A stretch of 7,004 nt of DNA from Methylacidiphilum sp. (GTDB taxonomy: Bacteria; Verrucomicrobiota; Verrucomicrobiia; CAIQCK01): assembly GCA_020718125.1 (NCBI GenBank), contig DYDC01000145.1, forward strand, positions 1 through 7,004. Reading direction: 5' to 3'. The translations under genes were made by a program, and so were the position numbers. Shown here in pieces: positions 1 to 6,739 of this stretch (positions within the stretch are counted from its first letter, which is position 1; the number at the start of each line of letters is the position of its first letter). Below the pieces are notes generated by a model. That model was not told the DNA's origin, searched no databases, and saw nothing but the letters and a program-made list of their open reading frames with translations.

Positions 1-11
1 CTCTCAACCCT

Positions 12-1538
12 TCAGGTTGAACGCCGGGGCCGAATCTCCACGGAACCCACGAGATCGACTTCCGCCCGCCGTCGGGGACTTGGGGGGAGTCGGGAGCAGT
101 GTCCGGATGCGTCCCGCACGCACACACGCAGCGCCCGCTGCGTCGCCGCCGTCAGCTTGAACTCTTCCCCGATGCGATAGCCGGTCACCCAGCAGATTGC
201 CCCGTTTCCCGCGACCAACAACGGCACCCGCCGTCGCCGCGCCGCCGGCACCTTCGCGTTCGTGAAAATGTCCTGCAACTTCTTCGCCGCCTTCATCCCG
301 ATCGGTTGAAACCGGTCCCCCATCCGCCACGTCCGCGCCGCCAGCCTGCCGCCCACCGCGTCCGCATCGAGCCATTCTTCATGGAATTGCGGATTGCGGA
401 TTGCGGATTGCGGATTGGTCAAGCTCGCCAGTTTCGGGATCAATTTGCCTGTGGCGACGGTGACTTCGACGACAACACCGAGCGCGGCAATCTCGGTCCG
501 GCCCGGCACCTTCAGCCTCCACTCCGCCGATGTGCCGCCGACTGCTGACTTCTGACCGCTGTCTTCTGACTTCTTCAACTCCAGCCGGTCCGCCCGCCGC
601 ATCACCTCTGCGCCTGCCGTCAACGTCACACACCGCGGCTCGCCCTGCTCCACCATCCGCCGCAGCGTCTCCACCGTCTGGAAGTCCACTGCCGCCCCGA
701 CATCGTTCGCCAGTAGCCACCGGTAGATGATTCGCCGCCGCACCGCCACGTGCTCGCGCTTCAACGTCTCCACGAGCAGCGCAGCCATTCCACATTCCGC
801 GCTTCGCATTCCGCACTCCGCATTCGCTTCCAGCCATTCGTCTTCCGCCGCGAGCATCTCCGCTGTCTGGCGCAGCACCGCCTTCACTGCCGGATTGAAC
901 TCCCGCTCCAACAGCGGCAGCAGTTTGTGCCGGACTTTGTTCCTTTGGAACGTCGTGTCGCGGTTCGTGTGGTCCTGCCGGAATCTCAACCCGCGCCGTT
1001 TCAGATAATCGAGCGCCTCCGCTTTCCAAACATCGAGCATCGGCCGCACCACCGTCAGTTTGCCCAGATCGTTCGACCAGTGCATCGCCGCCAGTCCGTG
1101 CGCGCCCGCGCCGCGGAGCAGCCGCTGCAGCAACGTCTCCACCTGGTCGTCCGCCGTGTGGCCCAGCGCGAGCTTCTGGATTCCGTTCTTCGCCGCCACC
1201 TTGGCGAAGAAACCGTGCCGCAGCCGTCGCGCGGCGTCTTCGATGGAGAGCTTTTGCCTCGTCGCGAACGCCCGCACATCATCGCCACCCACGCTCAACG
1301 GCAGCCCGTAATCCTTCGCCAGCCCGCGCACAAACCGATCATCCGCGTCGCTGGCCCGGCCTCGCAGCCGGTGATTGAAGTGCGCCACGCGCAGCAGCCA
1401 GCCGAACTCCGGCGCGAGCGCCGCCAACGCGTCCAGCAACGCCACCGAGTCCGGCCCGCCCGATACACCGACGAGCACCGGCTCGCCGCGCGCCAGCAGC
1501 CGCCGTTCGAGAATGATTTGGCGCAGTTGTTCCAACAT
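12..1538 (-). CDS. tilS: tRNA(Ile)-lysidine synthetase TilS, with in-frame repeat insertions
   Basis: TilS is a cytoplasmic enzyme that uses ATP and lysine to convert C34 of the CAU anticodon of tRNA-Ile2 to lysidine, which switches its reading from AUG to AUA. The 508-residue product has the family landmarks in order: the PP-loop SGGPDS (26-31), HFNHRLRG followed by SDADD (53-67), GHTADDQVETLL (126-137), RNKVRHKLLPLL (199-210), and a C-terminal TilS domain with GDRFQPIG (407-414), KKLQDIF (419-425) and WVTGYRIGEEFKLT (450-463). The ATG at 1538 starts 25 residues before the PP-loop, as expected. No Shine-Dalgarno is visible, and a strong hairpin abuts the start. Three heptad-repeat arrays encode residues about 238-251, 322-333 and 374-386, all outside the catalytic N-terminal domain. 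The last 36 or so residues (473-508), rich in Arg, Pro and Ser, extend beyond the usual end of the family. The catalytic core looks intact, so I call it functional. The gene runs opposite to its right-hand neighbour; what lies downstream is outside the window. Confidence 0.95.
   Translation of the reverse strand: MLEQLRQIILERRLLARGEPVLVGVSGGPDSVALLDALAALAPEFGWLLRVAHFNHRLRGRASDADDRFVRGLAKDYGLPLSVGGDDVRAFATRQKLSIEDAARRLRHGFFAKVAAKNGIQKLALGHTADDQVETLLQRLLRGAGAHGLAAMHWSNDLGKLTVVRPMLDVWKAEALDYLKRRGLRFRQDHTNRDTTFQRNKVRHKLLPLLEREFNPAVKAVLRQTAEMLAAEDEWLEANAECGMRSAECGMAALLVETLKREHVAVRRRIIYRWLLANDVGAAVDFQTVETLRRMVEQGEPRCVTLTAGAEVMRRADRLELKKSEDSGQKSAVGGTSAEWRLKVPGRTEIAALGVVVEVTVATGKLIPKLASLTNPQSAIRNPQFHEEWLDADAVGGRLAARTWRMGDRFQPIGMKAAKKLQDIFTNAKVPAARRRRVPLLVAGNGAICWVTGYRIGEEFKLTAATQRALRVCVRDASGHCSRLPPSPRRRAEVDLVGSVEIRPRRST
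386..418. repeat. Heptad array ATTGCGG x4 inside tilS
   Basis: Four perfect tandem copies of ATTGCGG occupy 386-413, followed by a partial ATTGG to 418. On the tilS strand the unit reads AATCCGC. Three heptads are 21 bp, so the translated pattern repeats every seven residues; here it gives TNPQSAIRNPQF (residues 374-385). The array lies just before the C-terminal TilS domain, in a probable linker. A degenerate copy in opposite genomic orientation is found at 6615-6642. Confidence 0.93.
540..574. repeat. Heptad array GACTTCT-type x5 inside tilS
   Basis: Five contiguous 7-bp units occupy 35 bp: GACTGCT, GACTTCT, GACCGCT, GTCTTCT and GACTTCT. Consensus is GAC-T/C-T/G-CT. On the tilS strand the unit is AGAAGTC and the encoded segment is KSEDSGQKSAVGG (about residues 322-334), low-complexity and unlike TilS core sequence. 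It is a different sequence family from the other two arrays in this gene but has the same period. Confidence 0.85.
787..827. repeat. Heptad array ATTCCGC-type x6 inside tilS
   Basis: Approximately six tandem 7-bp units: ATTCCAC, ATTCCGC, GCTTCGC, ATTCCGC, ACTCCGC and a 6-bp ATTCGC. On the tilS strand the unit is GCGGAAT and the encoded segment is NAECGMRSAECGMA (residues 238-251), in which AECGM is repeated. It lies between the catalytic N-terminal domain and the middle tRNA-binding region, where added length is most easily tolerated. Confidence 0.88.
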
Positions 1539-1541
1539 GAT

Positions 1542-1571
1542 GGCAGCGGCGAGTCTAACGCCGCCGCTGCC
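1542..1571 (-). promoter_or_regulatory. 10-bp hairpin directly upstream of the tilS start codon
   Basis: The arms GGCAGCGGCG (1542-1551) and CGCCGCTGCC (1562-1571) are perfect reverse complements with a 10-nt loop. The hairpin ends three bases before the tilS ATG, where a ribosome would bind. In the tilS mRNA it would be a GC-rich stem covering the initiation region, which could restrain translation. The structure is seen; the regulatory role is inferred. High GC raises the chance of accidental stems, but ten perfect pairs is still notable. Confidence 0.45.
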
Positions 1572-1690
1572 GACAAGCCAGCCTCCGCAAGGAAACGCTT
1601 GCCGCGACTGTCGTCGTTCATTGAATGCGCGTCGCCAGCATCGAAGCGGCGCTGTCGAAGTGAGGCCGCATTTCGTTTGCGAGCAGCCTT

Positions 1691-1725
1691 GAGCCGCCGC
1701 GGAAAACCTGCGACAAACGCGGCTC
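1691..1725 (+). promoter_or_regulatory. 7-bp inverted repeat before the secreted-protein start
   Basis: GAGCCGC (1691-1697) and GCGGCTC (1719-1725) are perfect reverse complements separated by 21 bases, ending four bases before the ATG at 1730. It could be an operator or an mRNA stem. In GC-rich DNA a 7-bp repeat of this spacing may be chance. Confidence 0.2.
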
Positions 1726-1729
1726 GCGC

Positions 1730-4700
1730 ATGAAATGTTCGCTGCTGATGCTGCTGGCCACCGTGTCGTTGGCCGTCGAGGCGGAATCGAACCCGGTCAC
1801 CAACGGCGGCTTCGAGGATTTGGAGGCCGACGGCCGCGCCCGGGACTGGGCTTACCTCGCCGCGCCGCCGAACATCCTGGCCCCCTCCCGTGACGCTCAT
1901 TCCGGCTCGTTGTCGCTGCTGCTCAAGCGCACTGCGCCCGGTGGCGAGGTCGGTTTCAACCGTGGCGGCGGCGCCGGCAAACAGGGCGCAATGCTGTCAC
2001 AGCTCAAGGGCGGCCTGATCTTCTGGTATAAGGTCTTCTCCGCTTCGCCCCAGACCAGGCTCCAGTTCCACGCCATCGCGATGGATGAGCGGCCAATTGA
2101 GGTCGAGCGCACCGCGTTCGACGTCCCGCGCGCCCACATCGGCGACGGCCAGTGGCATCGCGCCGTCATCAAATACGACTTCAGCGCCGTCGAGCGCGCC
2201 AAATGGGTCCACGCTGCCGCCCGTATCATCGGCGATGCGGGCGAGATGATCGTGGACGACGCGAGTTATGTGGCGCGGGTGGGGCCGCTGGTCGAGGTGA
2301 AATCACTCACGTTCGTGGAAGATCCCGCCAAGCCGGGCGAACGCGGCACGCTCACGGCCGTCATCGCCAACAAAGGCGATACAGTGGCGCAGAATGGCGA
2401 AGCGGCGTTGACGCTGCCGGAGGGGCTGAGCGCGACACCTGCCGCGCGGCCGTTCTTGCCTCCCATTGCCGCTGACGGCGACACGAGACTTCAATGGGTC
2501 CTCACCGGCCGTCGCGAGCGCGCCGTAACGATGCCGATCACGGTGAAAGCGGGCGAGTCACAGGACACTGCCAGTTTCACCTTCGCGCCCGACCTGCGTG
2601 TGACCAGTTTCGCGCCGGAGCGATTCGTGCTGTGGCGGGGCGGCACGACGCCGGTGAGCGCGACGGTCTCCAACGCCGGCCACGCCATCGCGACGACGCT
2701 GCGGGCGGCCTTGACCGCGGCCGAGCCGGCCCGCGTCACCGGCGCGGCCGAGTTGCAGGAGATCGGCCTGCTGCCCGGCCAGTCGAAGCATTTCTGTTGG
2801 ACTGTGCAGGCAGAGAAACCAACCGCCGGCGCGAGCCTGTCGCTCGCGGTAAACGGGGCGGCCACGAACACCACCGCGCTGCTGGCGTTCGAGCGCGGCG
2901 CCGGTCAGACAATCATCGTTGCCAACGGCGGCGCGCGGATGCTGTTCGAGCCGGCGGGCGACGGCTACGGGCCATGCCAGCTTCAGGTCAAACGCCGGTT
3001 GCGCTGGCAGACGCTCGCAACGATGCCCCACTTGGGCCGTGTCGTGTGGCGGGATGACGGCGGTGCGCGGCGCGACACGATGCCTTTTGGCAAACTTACC
3101 GGCCCCGCCGAATTCACCGCCGAGTGTGACGGCTGGCGGCTGGTGGTGAAGTTCACGCCCGTTGCGGGCCAGCCGCTGTTCGCGGCGCGCTACACACTGA
3201 CAGCGGCTGCGCCGCGCAAGCTGCTCGCGTTCGACGGCCCGATGCTCTACGCCGGCGAAGGCAACGGCGGCGCAGTGAAGACCGATGCGTTGTTCCCCGG
3301 CCTGGAATGGCTCGTTGCGGGCGAGGAATCTTCGTCGTCACTCGACTTCGCGCCGGATCATCCCGACCGCGTCCGCTACGTGCCGCATCCGGCGAAAGTG
3401 ACGATCCCGCTGATGGCGGTGCGCACGGCCGGCGGCGCAGCCGGCCTGCTGTGGCGCGACGTGATGCGGCAGCAGCCGGTCTTCGCGTCGCCGGACAACT
3501 TCGAGCATCGCAATGGCCACTTGATGGGCCTGATGCTGCCGACGGTGGCGGACGGCCTGCCGGAAAACTCGCGCGAGTGTGCCGAACCGGTCGCGTTGCC
3601 AGCGGGCGCGGCGCGGACGATCGAGGCGGAGATTTTTGTCCAGCGTGATGCGGCCGACGCGCTCACGGCGATGGACCTCTGGTTCAAGCGCAACGGCGTG
3701 CCGGAGCCGCAGCCGATCCCGCGCGGCAACTATGTCGCCGAGGTTGAGTTCAGCTCGCGCGCTTACATGCAAACGCTCTGGGAGGAGGCGGGACAGGGAT
3801 GGTGGCCGTATCGGAGCGGACCGGCGCCGGGCTACAAGGTCGCGCCGCGCCCGGAGTTTTGCTTCGACCTGCTGATGGCGTCAAAGCTGTTGCCGGAGTT
3901 GAACCCGGAACTGTCGGCGAAATGTCTCGGCCGCGCCAACCGCGTCGCGGAGAAGGCGGGTTTTGTGCCGCACACAGGCGACGATCTGAGGTTTGCGTCG
4001 GGCGATGTGTTTGCGGGCGTGGAGACGCTGGCGCAGGCGGCGCTGGGGGCAATGTCCTCGCAGCGAGATGACGGCTCGTGGCGGTTCGACGCCGACCGCA
4101 AGGACGAGGGCGTCTTCAAAGGCTGCGACTATAACGAGCTTGGAGCGGACGACGCGGCGGAACTGGGCACGTGCGCCCGGAACGCCTACACCGTGCTGCG
4201 GCTGGCGCGGATCACCGGCGACGGCGAGGCGCTCGCGTCGGGCCTGCGCGCGTTGAAGTTCATGGAGCGGTTCACAGTGCCGCGCGCGGCACGGGTCTGG
4301 GAGGCGCCAGTGCACTCGCCCGACATCCTCGCCGCAGCGGATGCCATCGAGGCGTATCTCGAAGCGTGGTGGCTCACCGGCCATGCGGCACATCTGGCGC
4401 AGGCGCGGCGATGGGCGCGTGCTGGGTTGCCGTTCGTTTACGTCTGGAACCCGCTCGACAAGCCGTGGCTGCGTTACGCGAGCATCCCGGTCTTCGGCGC
4501 GTCATGGATGAAGTGGAGCTGGATCGGCCGTCCGGTGCAGTGGAACGGGCTGCGTTACGCCAACGCGCTGCTGAAACTGACGCCGCATGACGCGCGTTTC
4601 CAGTGGCAGCGCGTCGCCGAGGGCATCATCCGCAGCGCGATGTATCAGCAGAGCGCGGACGAGAAAGACCACGGCCTGTGGCCGGACAGCATCGGCGCGG

Positions 4701-5518
4701 TGGATGGCAAGAAATCGGGCTGGATATTCGCGCCACGCCATATCCTGACGCCGGTGTATCGGCTGCTCGGCCACGACGAGGAGCCGTCCACGCTCATCCT
4801 GCGTCGCGGCGCGCTGCCGTTGCTGGTCACCAGCCGCGCGCGGTTCGACAAAGCCACCGATGGCGGCGGCGCGGTCAGCTTCGAGGTCGAGTTTCCGCCG
4901 GATGAGCCGGGGGCGGTGTTGATCTGTGGCATCGCAAAGCCGGCCGGGGTGTTTGTGGACGGCAAGCCGGCGAACGAGTTCCTCGGCAGCGACTCCCGCG
5001 GCTTGCACGTGCTGCGGTTCTCTCGCGACGGCCGGCACAGCATCCGGCTCGTCGGCGTCCGCAGCCAGCCGGTGGCGATGCTGCCGCGGCTGGCAACGGC
5101 GATTGACTTCGACTTCAGCCGCGGCTCACGGGGCTGGCTCGCGGCGCACGACGTCGAGCCGCTCGCGATTGACAACGGCGCGCTGACCACGCGGGCCAAG
5201 GGCCGCGATCCATATTTAATCCGGCCCAGTGTGCGCGTGGCGGCTGACACAATCCGCGCGATCAAGGTGCGCATGTCCGTGAGCAGCGGTCGGAACGCGC
5301 AGTTGTTCTGGAGCACGCAGGAACAGCCCGGCTTTGATGAGCGGCGCGCGATGCACTTTGTCGTCACCGACGACAGCCAGATGCGCGATTACACCATCCC
5401 CGTTGGCAACCATCCGCAATGGCGCGGCAGGACCATCACCGGCCTGCGGCTTGATCCGACGGCCGGTCCACCCGGCGCGACGATCCGCATCGAACGCATC
5501 AGCGCCGAGCCGCGTTAG
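1730..5518 (+). CDS. Large secreted multi-domain protein, probable carbohydrate-active enzyme
   Basis: I do not recognise a named family for this 1262-residue protein. Residues 1-18 look like a signal peptide (Lys2, hydrophobic 5-16, cleavage near VEA|ES), without a lipobox, suggesting export to the periplasm or outside. The mature protein opens with NPVTNGGFE (21-29), typical of CBM4/9-like carbohydrate-binding domains, continuing to about 185. Two CARDB/Ig-like beta domains follow: 188-285 (KPGERGTLTAVIANKG) and 288-387 (TTPVSATVSNAGHA). A beta-sandwich (about 395-640) precedes a helical region (about 670-1012) rich in Trp and aromatic residues, with repeated helix pairs, resembling the alpha/alpha toroid of six-hairpin glycosidases or polysaccharide lyases. 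Two beta domains finish it (1018-1108, and 1122-1262 with DPYLIRP, QLFWST and GLRLDP). Candidate catalytic acids cannot be assigned. The ATG at 1730 is chosen because it gives the signal peptide; no Shine-Dalgarno is seen. The stop overlaps that of the convergent glycosyltransferase. Polysaccharide degradation is an inference from architecture. Confidence 0.85.
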   Translation: MKCSLLMLLATVSLAVEAESNPVTNGGFEDLEADGRARDWAYLAAPPNILAPSRDAHSGSLSLLLKRTAPGGEVGFNRGGGAGKQGAMLSQLKGGLIFWYKVFSASPQTRLQFHAIAMDERPIEVERTAFDVPRAHIGDGQWHRAVIKYDFSAVERAKWVHAAARIIGDAGEMIVDDASYVARVGPLVEVKSLTFVEDPAKPGERGTLTAVIANKGDTVAQNGEAALTLPEGLSATPAARPFLPPIAADGDTRLQWVLTGRRERAVTMPITVKAGESQDTASFTFAPDLRVTSFAPERFVLWRGGTTPVSATVSNAGHAIATTLRAALTAAEPARVTGAAELQEIGLLPGQSKHFCWTVQAEKPTAGASLSLAVNGAATNTTALLAFERGAGQTIIVANGGARMLFEPAGDGYGPCQLQVKRRLRWQTLATMPHLGRVVWRDDGGARRDTMPFGKLTGPAEFTAECDGWRLVVKFTPVAGQPLFAARYTLTAAAPRKLLAFDGPMLYAGEGNGGAVKTDALFPGLEWLVAGEESSSSLDFAPDHPDRVRYVPHPAKVTIPLMAVRTAGGAAGLLWRDVMRQQPVFASPDNFEHRNGHLMGLMLPTVADGLPENSRECAEPVALPAGAARTIEAEIFVQRDAADALTAMDLWFKRNGVPEPQPIPRGNYVAEVEFSSRAYMQTLWEEAGQGWWPYRSGPAPGYKVAPRPEFCFDLLMASKLLPELNPELSAKCLGRANRVAEKAGFVPHTGDDLRFASGDVFAGVETLAQAALGAMSSQRDDGSWRFDADRKDEGVFKGCDYNELGADDAAELGTCARNAYTVLRLARITGDGEALASGLRALKFMERFTVPRAARVWEAPVHSPDILAAADAIEAYLEAWWLTGHAAHLAQARRWARAGLPFVYVWNPLDKPWLRYASIPVFGASWMKWSWIGRPVQWNGLRYANALLKLTPHDARFQWQRVAEGIIRSAMYQQSADEKDHGLWPDSIGAVDGKKSGWIFAPRHILTPVYRLLGHDEEPSTLILRRGALPLLVTSRARFDKATDGGGAVSFEVEFPPDEPGAVLICGIAKPAGVFVDGKPANEFLGSDSRGLHVLRFSRDGRHSIRLVGVRSQPVAMLPRLATAIDFDFSRGSRGWLAAHDVEPLAIDNGALTTRAKGRDPYLIRPSVRVAADTIRAIKVRMSVSSGRNAQLFWSTQEQPGFDERRAMHFVVTDDSQMRDYTIPVGNHPQWRGRTITGLRLDPTAGPPGATIRIERISAEPR

Positions 5519-6585
5519 GTCACGCCGGAAAGCGATGCGTAGAACGCCTCCAGTTTCCGGGCCATCGAGTTCAGACTGAACGCCTCCACCACCCGCGCGC
5601 GCCCCGCGGCCGCAAGCCGTTCGGCAAGGGCGCGGTGGCGCAACAACCGGGCAATGGCGTCGGCCAGCGCTGTTACGTCACCTGCCGGAACCAGCAGACC
5701 GTCGCGTTCGTGTGTGATGAACTCGCGCAGGCCGCCCACGTCGGAGGCGATCACCGGCCGGCCGCACGCCATCGCCTCCAGTGCCGCCAAGCCGAAGCCT
5801 TCCCACAGCGAAGGCATCACGACCATCGAAGCGCGCGCCAGCAGCGGTCGCACATCAGCGATGACACCCGGAAACGCCGCAGTGCGGATCATCTTCAGCC
5901 GCACCACGCGCGCTTGCAGGTCGTCGAACAGCAGCCCCGTCCCGGCAATCTCAGCACGCAGCTCTGGGAACTCCTTCGCCAGACGCGCCATGGCCTCCAG
6001 CAGGATGCGGTGGCCTTTCTGCATCGTCAGTTTGCCAAGACACACGATCGGCCCGCTAGCCGGCAGCGGTGACGGCGAGAACTTTGCCACGTCCACGCCG
6101 TTGTGGATGACCTCAACGCGGCGCGCATGGCCATACTCCGTCGCAACGGCGCTGGACACCGCCACCACCGCGTCAATGCGGCGTTCAATCTCATGGGCCA
6201 CCGGCCGCAGCCAGCATTGCCGGCGTTCGTAGTAACGGACGTTGTGCTTGGTCGAGACCACGCGAGGCGTTGTTGCCAGCCGCGCCGCGGCAAAGCCGAG
6301 GATGTCGGCTTGGATCAGGTGCGTGTGCAGGACCTCGATGCGCTCGCGCTCCAGCAGCCGCGCCAGACGCCATGCTGGCCACAGGTTGAACTTGTGCGGC
6401 GACCGCAGCGTATGCACCCGCACACCACGCGACTCCAGTTCCGCCACGAGCGGCCCTTCGCCGTGCAGGCAGGCGGCCTGCGCCTCGACCTTGGCGTGGT
6501 CCAGTCGCGGCAACACCTCCGCCAGCAGCCGCTCCGCGCCGCCGATGTTCAACTCGGTGATGAAGTGGAGGACACGCTGGGGCAT
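5515..6585 (-). CDS. Glycosyltransferase family 4 (GT-B fold)
   Basis: This 356-residue protein would transfer a sugar from a nucleotide donor to a glycan or lipid acceptor at the cytoplasmic face of the membrane. The N-terminal acceptor half starts with VLHFITELNIGGAE (5-18), the glycine-rich loop usual in GT4 enzymes, and has VLHTHLIQAD (85-94). The C-terminal donor half has VIHNGVD (159-165), GKLTMQKG (184-191), corresponding to the GR-x-KG phosphate-binding stretch with Lys in place of the more common Arg, and WEGFGLAALEAMACGRPVIAS (261-281), whose E262 and E270 form the EX7E signature. Length is normal and no transmembrane helix is seen. The start at 6585 places the first beta strand immediately after the initiator; no Shine-Dalgarno is visible. 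The closest subfamily is that of capsule, exopolysaccharide or lipopolysaccharide transferases, but donor and acceptor cannot be read from sequence. The gene lies 64 bp downstream of tRNA-Val on the same strand and overlaps the stop of the convergent secreted-protein gene. Confidence 0.93.
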   Translation of the reverse strand: MPQRVLHFITELNIGGAERLLAEVLPRLDHAKVEAQAACLHGEGPLVAELESRGVRVHTLRSPHKFNLWPAWRLARLLERERIEVLHTHLIQADILGFAAARLATTPRVVSTKHNVRYYERRQCWLRPVAHEIERRIDAVVAVSSAVATEYGHARRVEVIHNGVDVAKFSPSPLPASGPIVCLGKLTMQKGHRILLEAMARLAKEFPELRAEIAGTGLLFDDLQARVVRLKMIRTAAFPGVIADVRPLLARASMVVMPSLWEGFGLAALEAMACGRPVIASDVGGLREFITHERDGLLVPAGDVTALADAIARLLRHRALAERLAAAGRARVVEAFSLNSMARKLEAFYASLSGVT

Positions 6586-6614
6586 GGTTCAACGGCGTCA
6601 AGGATACAGCCCGC

Positions 6615-6642
6615 GATTCAAAATCCGCAACCCGCAATCGGG
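6615..6642. repeat. Degenerate AATCCGC heptad copy between tRNA-Val and the glycosyltransferase
   Basis: The 7-bp units GATTCAA, AATCCGC, AACCCGC and AATCGGG run in register. AATCCGC is the reverse complement of a rotation of ATTGCGG, so this is the same family as the array at 386-418 but inverted relative to it in the window. On the minus strand, CCCG-ATTG-CGGG at its tRNA-proximal end could form a small 4-bp stem with a TTTT further on, at best a weak terminator for the tRNA. Confidence 0.7.
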
Positions 6643-6649
6643 AGGAGGA

Positions 6650-6724
6650 TGGTGGGCGCTGTTGGGATTGAACCAACGACCCCTTGCGTGTGAAGCAAGT
6701 GCTCTACCACTGAGCTAAGCGCCC
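6650..6724 (-). tRNA. tRNA-Val (anticodon CAC), CCA encoded
   Basis: Reading the minus strand from 6724, a complete cloverleaf forms: acceptor GGGCGCT pairing with AGCGCCC, D-arm GCTC/GAGC with loop AGTGGTA, anticodon stem CTTGC/GCAAG around loop TTCACAC, five-base variable region GGGTC, T-arm GTTGG/CCAAC with loop TTCAATC, discriminator A, then CCA at 6652-6650. The anticodon CAC (6692-6690) reads the valine codon GUG. It is 75 nt with CCA and 72 without. All stems are fully paired, so it should be functional. A promoter-like -35/-10 pair lies just upstream. The same-strand glycosyltransferase gene begins 64 bases after its 3' end. Confidence 0.97.
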
Positions 6725-6739
6725 GACCGTGGGCCGGTA

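Larger units (their letters stand above)
1539..1729. other. Divergent intergenic region between tilS and the large secreted-protein gene
   Basis: These 191 bp separate two start codons facing away from each other, so promoters for both genes should lie here. I see no convincing sigma-70 -35/-10 pair in either direction. What is visible is structure: a perfect 10-bp inverted repeat next to the tilS start (1542-1571) and a 7-bp inverted repeat just before the other start (1691-1725). No separate gene is supported here. Confidence 0.7.

Noticed and set aside
386..827. CRISPR array or phase-variable repeat tract
   Set aside because: Units are 7 bp in direct tandem without spacers, so not CRISPR. 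Phase variation is unlikely, as the arrays are imperfect (except ATTGCGG x4) and lie in a housekeeping gene in frame.
1691..1725. Transcription terminator between the divergent genes
   Set aside because: Both genes start here and none ends here; the inverted repeat has a 21-base spacer and no T-tract.
750..1733. 327-codon open frame on the plus strand opposite tilS
   Set aside because: It is antisense to clear TilS motifs, rich in Arg, Gln and His with no recognisable domain, and reads through the repeat arrays. It is a GC-driven shadow frame.
1295..1900. 201-codon minus-strand frame spanning the tilS start, the intergenic region and the start of the secreted-protein gene
   Set aside because: Out of frame with TilS, Arg/Ala/Ser-rich composition and no motif; it overlaps the well-supported start of the gene at 1730.
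4645..5367. 240-codon minus-strand frame inside the secreted-protein gene
   Set aside because: Antisense to a continuous 1262-codon gene; composition is low in hydrophobic core residues and unlike a folded protein.
5654..6232. 192-codon plus-strand frame opposite the glycosyltransferase
   Set aside because: The minus strand encodes unmistakable GT4 motifs; the opposite frame has only Ser/Arg/Ala-rich sequence.
6600..6724. tRNA-Val 3' end as an integration (att) site of a mobile element
   Set aside because: No integrase gene, no second copy of the tRNA 3' end in the window, and no phage- or island-like genes next to it.
6650..6724. tRNA with His or other specificity
   Set aside because: The seven-base loop TTCACAC puts CAC at positions 34-36, which reads GUG; the loop register is fixed by the fully paired stem CTTGC/GCAAG.
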